Assembly (NCBI RefSeq): GCF_026242045.1
Contig: NZ_JAPJDO010000035.1
Span: forward strand, 1-57,086
From: Mycobacterium pinniadriaticum
GTDB lineage: Bacteria; Actinomycetota; Actinomycetes; Mycobacteriales; Mycobacteriaceae
Length of the DNA: 57,086 bases
Reading direction: 5' to 3'
Each line of letters begins with the position of its first letter. Within the stretch, counting starts at the first letter, position 1. Under the pieces are notes generated by a model. That model worked only from the letters and a program-made list of their open reading frames with translations, was not told the DNA's origin and ran no database searches. Of the stretch, positions 24,316-32,563 are shown piece after piece. The position numbers and the translations under genes were made by a program.

Positions 24316-25206
24316 CTACCGCTTCACGCAGCGGAAGCCGATGTGGCTCATGCCGGTGTCGATCATCTGCGGCCGGCGGGCGGCGGGGCGGTACCGCTGG
24401 CAGTAGCTGTCCGCGCACAGGAACGAGCCGCCCTTGATGACCCTGCGGGGGACTTTGAACTGCGGTTGCGCGGGGTCGTAGCTCCCGGCCTCGCAGCAGG
24501 AGTCGCCCGCGCGCGTGTCGGAGTACCAGTCAGATGTCCACTCCCAGACGTTGCCGGCCATGTCGAACAGCCCGTACGAGTTGGGCGGGAAGGTGCCGGC
24601 AGGAGTGGTGCGCCCGTAACCCGGGTCGGGGCGCCAGGGAAACTCGCCGTGCCAGAAGTTGGCGAACCGCTCGCCGGGGCCTTCGGGTTGGTCGCCCCAT
24701 GTATACGCCGCCTGGTCGAGCCCGCCGCGCGCCGCGGTCTCCCATTCGGCTTCGGTGGGCAACGCCAGCCCCACCCACGCCGCGTACGCCTCGGCATCCT
24801 CGTAGGCGACGTGGATGACGGGATGGTCGGCCCGCTTGGCGATTGACGAGCCGGGGCCCAGTGGATGTCGCCACGATGCGCCCGGAGTCCACGTCCACCA
24901 CTGGCTGAGGTGCCGCAGGTCGACAGGCCCGCTGGTGCGGCGAAAAACCATCGACCCAGGTTGCAGGTTGGCGGCGGGCGCATCGGGATAATCCGCGGGG
25001 TTCAGCGGCCGCTCGGCTACCGTGAGATAGCCGGTGGCTGAGACGAATTCGGCGAAGTCAGCATTAGTGACCTGACGGGCCTGAATCGAGAAGCCGTCAA
25101 CTGTGACCGCCCGGGCCGGAGCTTCCTCGGGGTAGTGCCGGTCAGATCCCAGCACAGCGGTCTGTGCCGGTATCCAGACCAGGTCCTGCTCGACGTCTGC
25201 TGTCAC
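24316..25206 (-). CDS. Formylglycine-generating enzyme (sulfatase maturase)
   Basis: A 296-residue FGE/SUMF1-family protein that oxidises the active-site Cys of sulfatases to C-alpha-formylglycine using O2. The redox pair is conserved as C264 and C269 in GGSFLCADSYCQRYRPA, and the fold motifs WIPAQTAVLGSD, PTEAEWETAARGG, DMAGNVWEWTSDW and HIGFRC are all present. GTG 25206 overlaps the TGA of the upstream phosphatase gene (GTGA). It is the third gene of a coupled operon with a sulfatase, which is presumably its client. Homologous to the FGE I recall as Rv0712, but at a different locus. Confidence 0.93.
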   Translation of the reverse strand: MTADVEQDLVWIPAQTAVLGSDRHYPEEAPARAVTVDGFSIQARQVTNADFAEFVSATGYLTVAERPLNPADYPDAPAANLQPGSMVFRRTSGPVDLRHLSQWWTWTPGASWRHPLGPGSSIAKRADHPVIHVAYEDAEAYAAWVGLALPTEAEWETAARGGLDQAAYTWGDQPEGPGERFANFWHGEFPWRPDPGYGRTTPAGTFPPNSYGLFDMAGNVWEWTSDWYSDTRAGDSCCEAGSYDPAQPQFKVPRRVIKGGSFLCADSYCQRYRPAARRPQMIDTGMSHIGFRCVKR

Positions 25207-26135
25207 ACGAAAACGGTAGTCCAGTCCGACTTCATGCTGACAACCGTCCAGTCGTACTTCTTCGCGTACTCCAGCGACTGCTCGGCGCCTGCCGTGTAGT
25301 CGAACTCGCGTTCCGCGTCGTCGTGTAAGACCAACAAGCGCAGCGCGGGACCGCCATGGGCTCCGGTGTAGCACAGCATCGGTACGTCGCCGTTGCTGTT
25401 CCCGGCCGCCAATATCGGCCGGCGGCCGATGCGGTTCCAGATCCGGATCGGCTTCTCCGGGCCGTCGTCGAACACATCGATGGTGTCGCCGATCAGCACA
25501 TGGCCACCACCGTCGGACTCGCTGTAGGACATGCCCACCGAGCTGCCGATGACCCGCTCGGGAGGTACCCCGTAGCTGGGACCGGTGATGGGACGCATGA
25601 AATCGCGTCCACCGCCGGAGGCGATGTAGTTGGTGAATCGGTTGGCCTCCAGGTACTTCAGCAGCTCGACCATCGGCGCGTAGGTGCACTGCAGGTAGGG
25701 CCGCCCGAGCGTCGGGTGGGTGGCCTCGGCGAAGAACGCGTTCACGCGGGCGGCGTGGTCTTCGACACTCATGTTTGCGTGCGCGGCGCCGATGCTTCCG
25801 ACGAGCTCTTTCAGGCGCGAGTCGTCGCCCTGGTAGTGCATCGTGACGGCATCGCCGATCCAGGCCAGGTCGCCGGACAGAGCAGCCTTGTACGGTTGCT
25901 TGTCCGCCAGCGACGGGTCCACCTTGGCCTGCTCGGCGAAGCGGCGGACCAGGAAGTCCAGCTGAATGTAGGCCGGTTTCTCACACCACAGCGTGCCGTC
26001 GTTGTCGAACACCGCGACGCGATCGTCCGGTGCGACGTAGTCCGGCCCACCCTCGGCGGTGACCCGACCCACGAAGTCGACGATCGCCGACTTCGTGGGG
26101 CCGTCGGTCCAGAAGCCCAAGGCCAAGTCAGCCAC
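25203..26135 (-). CDS. HAD-superfamily phosphatase
   Basis: A 310-residue hydrolase. HAD motif I is VAVFDNDGTLW, with nucleophile D44 and acid D46. NYIASGGGRDF fits motif II and GDTIDVFDDG with AAGNSNGDVPM fits motifs III/IV. It has a cap region between I and II and is similar in length to acid phosphatases of the SerB-like group. There is no signal peptide. GTG 26135 overlaps the sulfatase stop by 8 nt, and its own stop overlaps the FGE start. Linked to a sulfatase and its maturase, it may dephosphorylate the product of desulfation, but no substrate can be read from sequence. Confidence 0.83.
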   Translation of the reverse strand: MADLALGFWTDGPTKSAIVDFVGRVTAEGGPDYVAPDDRVAVFDNDGTLWCEKPAYIQLDFLVRRFAEQAKVDPSLADKQPYKAALSGDLAWIGDAVTMHYQGDDSRLKELVGSIGAAHANMSVEDHAARVNAFFAEATHPTLGRPYLQCTYAPMVELLKYLEANRFTNYIASGGGRDFMRPITGPSYGVPPERVIGSSVGMSYSESDGGGHVLIGDTIDVFDDGPEKPIRIWNRIGRRPILAAGNSNGDVPMLCYTGAHGGPALRLLVLHDDAEREFDYTAGAEQSLEYAKKYDWTVVSMKSDWTTVFV

Positions 26136-27672
26136 CCATCGTCTGCAGGAAGTCGTTGAGTTTCTCCACCGCGTTGGTGATCGTGAACGACGCCGGCTCG
26201 CGCCGCGGCGGGAACTCCTTGAAGGTCTCCAGGAACTGGAGCACCACCGCATTGGCCATGAACGCGATGTAGTCGTGATCCAGGAACCAATCCCAGTAGG
26301 TGTTCGAGGTGATGTCGGCTCGTTCGAAGGGATCGGTGCGCAGATTGAAGATCTTCGGTGCCCGCAGCGGGGTGAACGGTTCGAACCAGATCTGCAGCGT
26401 GCCTTCGCAGCGTTGCTCCATGAACACGACCTTCCAGTTGTCGATCCGGATGCCGAGCACGTCGCAGTCGTCGGAGAAATAGATCATCCCGCGCCGCGGG
26501 CTCTTGTCGACTTCGCCGGTCAGGTAGGGCAGCAGGTTATAGCCGTCGATGTGTACGTGGTAGGTCTTGTCGTCGATGGTGTGACCCTGCTTGAGCTTGT
26601 CCACGATGTCGGGCACACCCGCGGCCGCCACGATCGTCGGCAGCCAGTCGTGATGCTGGATGATGTCGTTGGACACCACGCCTGCCGGTATCCGGCCGGG
26701 CCAGCGCACCATCTCCGGCACCCGGAACGCACCCTCCCAGTTGCTGTTCTTCTCGTTGCGGAACGGGGTGGTGGCGCCGTCGGGCCAGGTGTTGGCGTGC
26801 GGCCCGTTGTCGGTGGAGTAGACGACGATGGTGTCCTCGGCGATGCCGAGTTCATCCAGGCAGTCCAGCAGCAGGCCGACGTGCTTGTCGTGATCGACCA
26901 TCGTGTCGTGGTACGGCGACTGCCAGCGCCCGGCCTGTCCCAGGCTTTCCGGTTTGGTGTGGGTCCGGAAGTGCATGTGGGTGGTGTTCATCCACACGAA
27001 GAACGGGGTGTCGGCCTCGTGCTGGCGCTTGATGAAGTCGATGCAGGCCGCCGTTGTCTCGTCGTCGACGGTCTCCATGCGCTTCTTGGTCAGCGGCCCG
27101 GTGTCTTCGACGCGCTGCCTGCCCAGCGGGCCGAAGCGCTCGTCCACCTCGTCGGAGGCCTCCTCGGTGGCCCAGGACTTGATCACGCCGCGGGGCAGGA
27201 GGCTCTTGCGCAGCCGGGGCGCCTCTTCCTCGGTCGGGTAGTCGGGGTGTTCGGGTTCTTCCTCGGCGTTGAGGTGATACAGGTTGCCGAAGAACTCGTC
27301 GAAGCCATGAGCGGTGGGCAGGTACTTGTTGAGGTCGCCGAGGTGGTTCTTGCCGAACTGGCCGGTGGCGTAGCCCAGCGGCTTGAGCAGGGTGGCGATC
27401 GTCGGGTCGTCGGGGGACATGCCGACGTCGACGCCGGGCATGCCCACCTTGCTCAACCCGGTGCGGTAGACACTCTGGCCGGTGATGAACGACGAGCGGC
27501 CGGCCGTGCAACTCTGCTCGCCGTAGGAGTCGGTGAACCGCATCCCTTCGGCGGCGATGCGGTCGATGTTGGGCGTGCGATAGCCCATCAGGCCGTCGCT
27601 GTAGCAGCTGAGGTTGGTGATCCCGATGTCGTCACCCCAGATGACAAGAATGTTGGGTTTTTTGTCAGGCAT
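26128..27672 (-). CDS. Arylsulfatase (type I sulfatase, formylglycine-dependent)
   Basis: A 514-residue sulfatase of the alkaline phosphatase superfamily. Metal ligands begin with D14/D15 in WGDDIG. The Cys to be converted to formylglycine is C55 in SCTAGRSSF; the usual Pro of CxPxR is Ala, a variant accepted in some bacterial sulfatases. GKNHLGD holds the Lys/His pair of the sulfate site, and VVYSTDNG contributes the later Asp-Asn. There is no signal peptide, so it probably works in the cytoplasm. An AGGGG ribosome site precedes ATG 27672. It is the first gene of the sulfatase-phosphatase-FGE operon. Confidence 0.92.
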   Translation of the reverse strand: MPDKKPNILVIWGDDIGITNLSCYSDGLMGYRTPNIDRIAAEGMRFTDSYGEQSCTAGRSSFITGQSVYRTGLSKVGMPGVDVGMSPDDPTIATLLKPLGYATGQFGKNHLGDLNKYLPTAHGFDEFFGNLYHLNAEEEPEHPDYPTEEEAPRLRKSLLPRGVIKSWATEEASDEVDERFGPLGRQRVEDTGPLTKKRMETVDDETTAACIDFIKRQHEADTPFFVWMNTTHMHFRTHTKPESLGQAGRWQSPYHDTMVDHDKHVGLLLDCLDELGIAEDTIVVYSTDNGPHANTWPDGATTPFRNEKNSNWEGAFRVPEMVRWPGRIPAGVVSNDIIQHHDWLPTIVAAAGVPDIVDKLKQGHTIDDKTYHVHIDGYNLLPYLTGEVDKSPRRGMIYFSDDCDVLGIRIDNWKVVFMEQRCEGTLQIWFEPFTPLRAPKIFNLRTDPFERADITSNTYWDWFLDHDYIAFMANAVVLQFLETFKEFPPRREPASFTITNAVEKLNDFLQTMGG

Positions 27673-27801
27673 GGTGACCCCTTGTCATGGATTGAATACG
27701 TCGTCAACCCACCGTAAGCGACAATCCCCTGGATGGGGAGTGTGGTCGCCTGTGGAAATTGTTCGACTGCAACAGATTCGCGCTGTGCGGTTTTCGTATC
27801 C

Positions 27802-27957
27802 CTACCAGTTCGGGGGCTGGCGGGCGACATGGGGGTTCGCGGCCATCAACGCATCGGCCACCGACAGCAGCAGAGGTTCACTCCCGGGTGGTCCGAGGAG
27901 TTGCATGCCGATCGGCAGACCGTCGGAAGTGAAACCCGCAGGCACGCTCACCGCTTC
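27802..27957 (-). pseudogene. Amidase C-terminal remnant
   Basis: On the minus strand the frame AVSVPAGFTSDGLPIGMQLL, then GPPGSEPLLLSVADAL, ends at PPNW and a stop at 27802-27804. This is the characteristic C-terminal segment of amidase-signature enzymes. The catalytic Ser-Ser-Lys core, about 350 residues, is absent. Upstream of the first Ala-Val codons the sequence switches to a LuxR-like fragment read from the other strand, so this is the stump left by a deletion. Confidence 0.65.
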
Positions 27958-28175
27958 GTTCCTGGACAACGCCGATGCGCAGTGTCTGGAGATGCTGGCT
28001 GCGCACCTGTCGGTCACCGGCCACCAGCGCTTTCTTCAGCAATGTCTGGACGCGTGCTATGCGACCGCCGGTCGTGGCGTTTCGGCCTCGACACCGCCGC
28101 TCACCCGGCGGGAACGGGAGGTGTTGGCCTATCTGCGTACGCCGATGACCTCCGCCCAGATCGCTGAGCGTTGTT
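27958..28175 (+). pseudogene. LuxR-family regulator remnant
   Basis: On the plus strand the frame FLDNADAQCLEMLAAHLSVT, continuing to LQQCLDACYATAG and PPLTRREREVLAYLRTPMTS, ends near AQIAERCF. LTRREREVLAYL plus AQIAERCF is the first half of a LuxR DNA-binding domain. The recognition helix (VSxNTVKTH) is missing and the frame runs into the 3' end of the neighbouring lipoprotein gene. The N-terminal ligand or ATPase part is also missing. Both ends are truncated; with the amidase stump it fills the 500-bp gap between sulfatase and lipoprotein genes. Confidence 0.6.
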
Positions 28176-29201
28176 TCAGGTCGTGCAGGCTTCGTACTGC
28201 GCGATCAGGTGACGCTCGTCGGGAATCGGCACGTACACCAACGGGTCATGCCTGGTGCATCCGCCGACGGTGACCACGACCGGGCCGCGGGCGAATCCGC
28301 GACCGCCGATGTGGCCCGACAGCTGGTCGCTGGCGCTGTAGAGCACCGGCGCCGGCAGTGTCGCGACGACCGGTAGATGTGCGCGCGCCAGCTGTAGCGC
28401 GACCGCGACATCGTGTGACCCGATTGTCTTCTCGGAGAACCACACCGGAGCGGTAACGGGACCGTTGATTCGCAGCCGGTCGATGTGGGGAATCGACTGA
28501 TCGGCGTTGAGGCGGTCGAAGACGCCCAGTTCGGCAGCCGTGGGCAGTCGCCGCGACGTCTTGATCTCCGCGGGTTGCTCCTTGCCGGCGTCGACGGTCC
28601 AGTCCAGCCCCGCCAGGTGTGGGAATCGACCCGACAGGGTGCGCACGGCGGTGATGACGCCGGTGTAGTCGCTCGGATCGCCCAGCTCGAGGACCGCGAG
28701 ATTGGACTGGCCGCCTTGCTGCACGGTCAGCTGTCTACCGGGATGGGTGATGGTGGATCGGATAGTGACTGTGGCGCTGGGGAATTCGTGCCGAAGCGTG
28801 GCCCAGTCACGCGCCTGCGCGACGATCTGGTCGGTGTTGGTGATCGCCAGCGTCCCGCTGTCGACGGCGAACAGATTCCAGCCGCGTCGCAGGTCCAGTT
28901 CCATCCGGTATCCGGTGTACTTGCCGCCGCCGAGATCGCGCAGATATCGTGCGGTTATCGCGGCGGCCTGATCGGCGGTCAGACCGTCGGAAACGTCGAC
29001 ATAGAGCCGGAAGTACACCAGACCCTGGGCCTGACTGTCCGCGAAATCGGCGGTGGCCGCGACCACGCCGGGAAACTGCCGCACCCGGGCAGCGAGCGCT
29101 TGCGCATCGGCGCTGCGGTCCGGCACGCCGGGCGCGCAACCCGTCAGCGCGGTGAGTGCGATCAACGCCCCCAGGGCAGCTGTTGCGCGGCGGATCAGCA
29201 C
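28176..29201 (-). CDS. Putative lipoprotein of unknown function
   Basis: A 341-residue protein with a lipoprotein signal peptide: basic MLIRRATAA, a hydrophobic GALIALTA core and the lipobox LTGC at about residue 22. The mature part has alternating beta strands and helices with no catalytic motif that I recognise. A region near residues 60-115 (VYFRLYVDVSDGLTADQAAA) resembles modules of other mycobacterial exported proteins of unknown function. GTG 29201 is chosen because it places the lipobox at the usual distance. It is divergent from the P-type ATPase, with about 110 bp between them. Confidence 0.72.
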   Translation of the reverse strand: MLIRRATAALGALIALTALTGCAPGVPDRSADAQALAARVRQFPGVVAATADFADSQAQGLVYFRLYVDVSDGLTADQAAAITARYLRDLGGGKYTGYRMELDLRRGWNLFAVDSGTLAITNTDQIVAQARDWATLRHEFPSATVTIRSTITHPGRQLTVQQGGQSNLAVLELGDPSDYTGVITAVRTLSGRFPHLAGLDWTVDAGKEQPAEIKTSRRLPTAAELGVFDRLNADQSIPHIDRLRINGPVTAPVWFSEKTIGSHDVAVALQLARAHLPVVATLPAPVLYSASDQLSGHIGGRGFARGPVVVTVGGCTRHDPLVYVPIPDERHLIAQYEACTT

Positions 29202-29313
29202 GGCAACAGAGTGTACGGGGCGCAAGCCTGGCAATCCGCTGTGAGTCCGGAGTACTGAAGTCGGTCCCGCGCTGGCCTTTTGGCCCTCGCGGTAACTCCG
29301 GCCGTGGCGCAGT

Positions 29314-31722
29314 GTGGAACACGTGAGCACCGACGACAAGCTGGCCACGCTTCCCTTGCCGCAGGCGCTGTCGACCCTGGATACCTCGGCTCAGGGTCTG
29401 ACATCTGAGCAGGCACGTGCCCGCCGTGACCGCTATGGGCCGAACGAGATCGAAGAGAAGCGCGTCAATCCTGTACTGGCTTTCCTCGGCTACTTCTGGG
29501 CCCCGATCCCGTGGATGATCGAGGTCGCGCTGCTGCTGTCACTTGCCGCGCGGCACTGGGCGGATGCGGTGATCATCGGCGTACTTCTGGTCCTCAACGG
29601 GTTGGTCGCGTTCGTGGAAGAACATCAGGCGGCGGGTGCGATCGCCGCACTGAAGAAGGGGCTGGCCGCCTCGTCTCGCGTCCGGCGGGATGGGGCATGG
29701 GTCACTGTGGCGGTCAGTGAACTGGTACCCGGTGACGTGGTACGGGTACGGCTCGGTGACGTGATACCGGCCGACCTGCGGGTACTCGACGACGTTTCGG
29801 TCCAGGTCGACCAATCGGCACTTACCGGAGAATCGCTGGCCGTCACACGGAGTCAGGGCGAAACGTTGTTCTCCGGATCGGTGCTGGTCCGAGGAGAAGC
29901 CGATGCCGTCGTCTACGCCACCGGCGCGTCGTCGTATTTCGGCCGCACCGCCGCGTTGGTCCAGACGGCCGGTACCGTGAGCCACTTCCAGCGTGCCGTC
30001 CTGCGGATCGGCCACTACTTGATCGTGCTCGCGGTGGCGCTGGTGGCGCTGACGACGGTGGTGTCGCTGATCCGGGGAAACGCCGTCCTGGCGACACTCG
30101 AGTTCGCCTTGGTGGTGACCATCGCGTCCATACCGGTCGCGCTGCCCGCGGTGCTGTCGGTGACGATGGCGGTCGGGGCGCGCAAGCTTGCCCGAGAACA
30201 GGCGGTGGTGAGCCACCTTCCGGCCATCGAGGAATTGGGCGGCATGGACCTGCTGTGCTCGGACAAGACCGGCACCCTCACCCAGAACCGGCTGGCCGTC
30301 GAAGCCGTGTGGACCGCCGAGGGGGTGTCCGAGAAGTCCCTGCGCGCCACCGCCGCGCTGGCCTCCCGCGCCGAGGACAACGACGCGATCGATCTCGCAA
30401 TACTGGCCGGCGCGGTCGACGTACCGGCACTCGAGGTCCTGCAGTTCGTCCCGTTCGACCCGGTGAGCAAGCGCACCGAAGCGCGGGTACGGGAATCCTC
30501 CGGCAGGCAGTTCCAGGTCAGTAAGGGCGCACCGCAGGTCATCGCGACCTTGTGCCAGCAGGACCCCGCCGCCGGCGCGGTCGTCGGCGTCGTCGAAGGA
30601 TTCGCCGTCCACGGCTATCGCTCGCTGGCGGTGGCCCAGACCGACCCGAATGGTGTCTGGCGGATGGTGGGCGTGTTGGCCCTGGCCGACCCTCCGAGAG
30701 TTGACTCGTCTGAAACCATCTCCGCGGCAAGGCAACTCGGAGTGGACGTGAAGATGGTCACCGGGGACCAGGTTGCGATCGGTCAGGAGATCGCCCGTCA
30801 GGTCGGCCTGGGCGACCGGATCCTCGACGCCGGGGCGCTCGACACCGCGACGGGCGACGGCGAGCTGGCCCGCACAGTGGCGGGCGCCGACGGGTTCGCT
30901 CAGGTCTATCCCGAACACAAGTACCGGATCGTTGAGCTCCTGCAGTCCCGAGGCCACATCGTGGGAATGACCGGCGACGGCGTCAACGACGCTCCGGCGC
31001 TCAAGCAGGCCGATGCCGGTATTGCCGTGGCGGGTGCGACCGATGCCGCGCGGGCGGCGGCCGATGTCGTGCTGTTGGCGCCCGGCCTGTCGGTGATCGT
31101 GACGGCCATCCGGGAGGCGCGCGAGATCTTCGAGCGGATGACCAGCTATGCCATCTACCGCATCGCCGAAACGATCCGGGTGCTGTTGCTCATCACGCTC
31201 GCGATCGTCGTCATGAACTTCTTTCCCGTCACCGCCGTGATGATCGTGTTCCTGGCGTTGCTCAATGACGGTGCCATCCTGGCGATCGCCTACGACCGGG
31301 TTCGCGGCTCAGTGAAACCGGCTGCCTGGGATATGAGGGGGATCCTGATCGTCGCGACCGCTCTGGGTTTGATGGGAGTGGCCGAGACTTTTCTCCTGTT
31401 TCTGGTCGCCGACAAGTACTTCGGCCTGGACCGCGAACTCATTCGGACCCTCATCTACCTCAAACTGTCGGTATCGGGCCATCTCACCATCTTCGTCACC
31501 CGCACTCGGCGGCCATTCTGGTCGTCACCCGCGCCGGCTCGCGTCCTGCTCGGCGCGGTCATCGGAACACAGGCGGTGGCGACGGTGATCGCGGTCTGCG
31601 GGTTCGCCATGACGCCGCTGGGGTGGGGCTGGGCCGGCGTGGTCTGGGTGTATGCGCTGGTCTGGTTCCTCGCGGAAGACCGGGTGAAACTGCTCACGTA
31701 TCGCTGGCTCGATCGGCGGTAG
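29314..31722 (+). CDS. P-type ATPase, type IIIA (proton pump-like)
   Basis: An 802-residue P-type ATPase. It has an N-terminal cation-ATPase domain (LTSEQARARRDRYGPNEI), actuator motif TGES at 171-174, phosphorylation motif SDKTGTLTQNR with Asp317, an MVTGDQ and MTGDGVNDAPALKQAD hinge, and about ten helices. The helix preceding the phosphorylation site reads ASIPVALPAVLSVTMAVGAR, and later FLALLNDGAILAIAYDR, the pattern of plasma-membrane H+-ATPases (type IIIA). It probably exports protons. The start could be GTG 29314 or GTG 29323. A pair of small exported proteins follows 22 bp downstream in the same orientation. Confidence 0.9.
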   Translation: MEHVSTDDKLATLPLPQALSTLDTSAQGLTSEQARARRDRYGPNEIEEKRVNPVLAFLGYFWAPIPWMIEVALLLSLAARHWADAVIIGVLLVLNGLVAFVEEHQAAGAIAALKKGLAASSRVRRDGAWVTVAVSELVPGDVVRVRLGDVIPADLRVLDDVSVQVDQSALTGESLAVTRSQGETLFSGSVLVRGEADAVVYATGASSYFGRTAALVQTAGTVSHFQRAVLRIGHYLIVLAVALVALTTVVSLIRGNAVLATLEFALVVTIASIPVALPAVLSVTMAVGARKLAREQAVVSHLPAIEELGGMDLLCSDKTGTLTQNRLAVEAVWTAEGVSEKSLRATAALASRAEDNDAIDLAILAGAVDVPALEVLQFVPFDPVSKRTEARVRESSGRQFQVSKGAPQVIATLCQQDPAAGAVVGVVEGFAVHGYRSLAVAQTDPNGVWRMVGVLALADPPRVDSSETISAARQLGVDVKMVTGDQVAIGQEIARQVGLGDRILDAGALDTATGDGELARTVAGADGFAQVYPEHKYRIVELLQSRGHIVGMTGDGVNDAPALKQADAGIAVAGATDAARAAADVVLLAPGLSVIVTAIREAREIFERMTSYAIYRIAETIRVLLLITLAIVVMNFFPVTAVMIVFLALLNDGAILAIAYDRVRGSVKPAAWDMRGILIVATALGLMGVAETFLLFLVADKYFGLDRELIRTLIYLKLSVSGHLTIFVTRTRRPFWSSPAPARVLLGAVIGTQAVATVIAVCGFAMTPLGWGWAGVVWVYALVWFLAEDRVKLLTYRWLDRR

Positions 31723-31744
31723 TCGCGCTCGTTACCCTCGGAGG

Positions 31745-32149
31745 ATGCCGACGAGATTCAGCCTGCTCGGTGCGGCCGTCCTGGCCGTCGGGCTGGTCGC
31801 CCTGCAACAGCCGTTGCCGAGTGCGGCCGCCGAACCGGCCAGCCATGCCACCACCGTGCAGGAGCCGCTGACCGCGGCCGGCCTGGTGGCGGCCCTGACC
31901 GCCGAGGGCGTCGCGACGCCCAACCCCATCGACACCACCGCTCAGGAGTGTCCCGCCGCCGGATGTGAGCAGGCAATCGTCACCGACACCATGCGGGTCA
32001 AGTCCTTCGCGACCGTCCCGCAGGCCAAGTGGTATTCGGTGACGCACGGGCTGCCGAGGTTCGCCAACATCGTCGTCGAATTCGCGCCGCCACTGTCCGC
32101 TGCGGAGCGAGACGGTTATCTCGAGGCGATTGGACGGTTGCTGCCATGA
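31745..32149 (+). CDS. Small exported protein with CPAAGC motif, paralog of next gene
   Basis: A 134-residue protein with a Sec signal peptide ending around PSAAA/EP. The mature part contains a predicted helix, the motif ECPAAGCEQAIVTDT with two Cys five apart, a core strand region and a C-terminal FANIVVEFAPPLS strand. The next gene is a lipoprotein sharing this architecture. It lies 22 bp downstream of the P-type ATPase, so it could be part of that operon. The two Cys may form a disulfide or bind metal; neither is demonstrated. Its TGA overlaps the next ATG. Confidence 0.72.
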   Translation: MPTRFSLLGAAVLAVGLVALQQPLPSAAAEPASHATTVQEPLTAAGLVAALTAEGVATPNPIDTTAQECPAAGCEQAIVTDTMRVKSFATVPQAKWYSVTHGLPRFANIVVEFAPPLSAAERDGYLEAIGRLLP

Positions 32150-32556
32150 GCCGATCAGCCGCCCGCTGGGGGTTCGTCGTTGTCCTGCTGGCCGCGGTAC
32201 TTCAGGGCTGCGGTGCCAGGGATTCCGGTGCCCCGCCACCGACGGCGGGTGGGGCGGGGCTGCTGAACACCGTCTCCGTCGACGCTGTGCTGAGTGCCAT
32301 CAAGAAGGCAGGCCTGCCCGCGGTCAACGCCCACGATGCGACAGCGTCGACCTGCCCGGAGGCGGGCTGCGTCCAGGCGATCGATACCGATACGGTGTCG
32401 ATCCTGAAATTTCCGAGCACCGGGCGCGCGGAGATCTATGCCGGCGGAGTGCGGGACATGCTGCAGGTCGAGGACGTCGTCGTGGTGTTCGCCCCGAACG
32501 TCTCGGATGAACAGAAGGCCGCCTATGGGCAGGTCGTCAAGAACGCGATGCGCTAG
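32146..32556 (+). CDS. Small lipoprotein with CPEAGC motif, paralog of previous gene
   Basis: A 136-residue lipoprotein; signal MSRSAARWGFVVVLLAAV with lipobox LQGC at about residues 19-22. The mature domain shares TCPEAGCVQAIDTDT, a following SILKFPS strand and VEDVVVVFAPNVS with the preceding protein, so the two are paralogs differing in anchoring. ATG 32146 overlaps the upstream stop (ATGA), implying coupled translation. Function unknown. It ends 7 bp before the convergent 3beta-HSD gene. Confidence 0.75.
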   Translation: MSRSAARWGFVVVLLAAVLQGCGARDSGAPPPTAGGAGLLNTVSVDAVLSAIKKAGLPAVNAHDATASTCPEAGCVQAIDTDTVSILKFPSTGRAEIYAGGVRDMLQVEDVVVVFAPNVSDEQKAAYGQVVKNAMR

Positions 32557-32563
32557 ACGCGGC

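Noticed and set aside
26128..27672. Inactive sulfatase because the CxPxR Pro is missing
   Set aside because: CxAxR sites are accepted in some bacterial sulfatases, the other active-site residues are present, and a maturase gene is in the operon.
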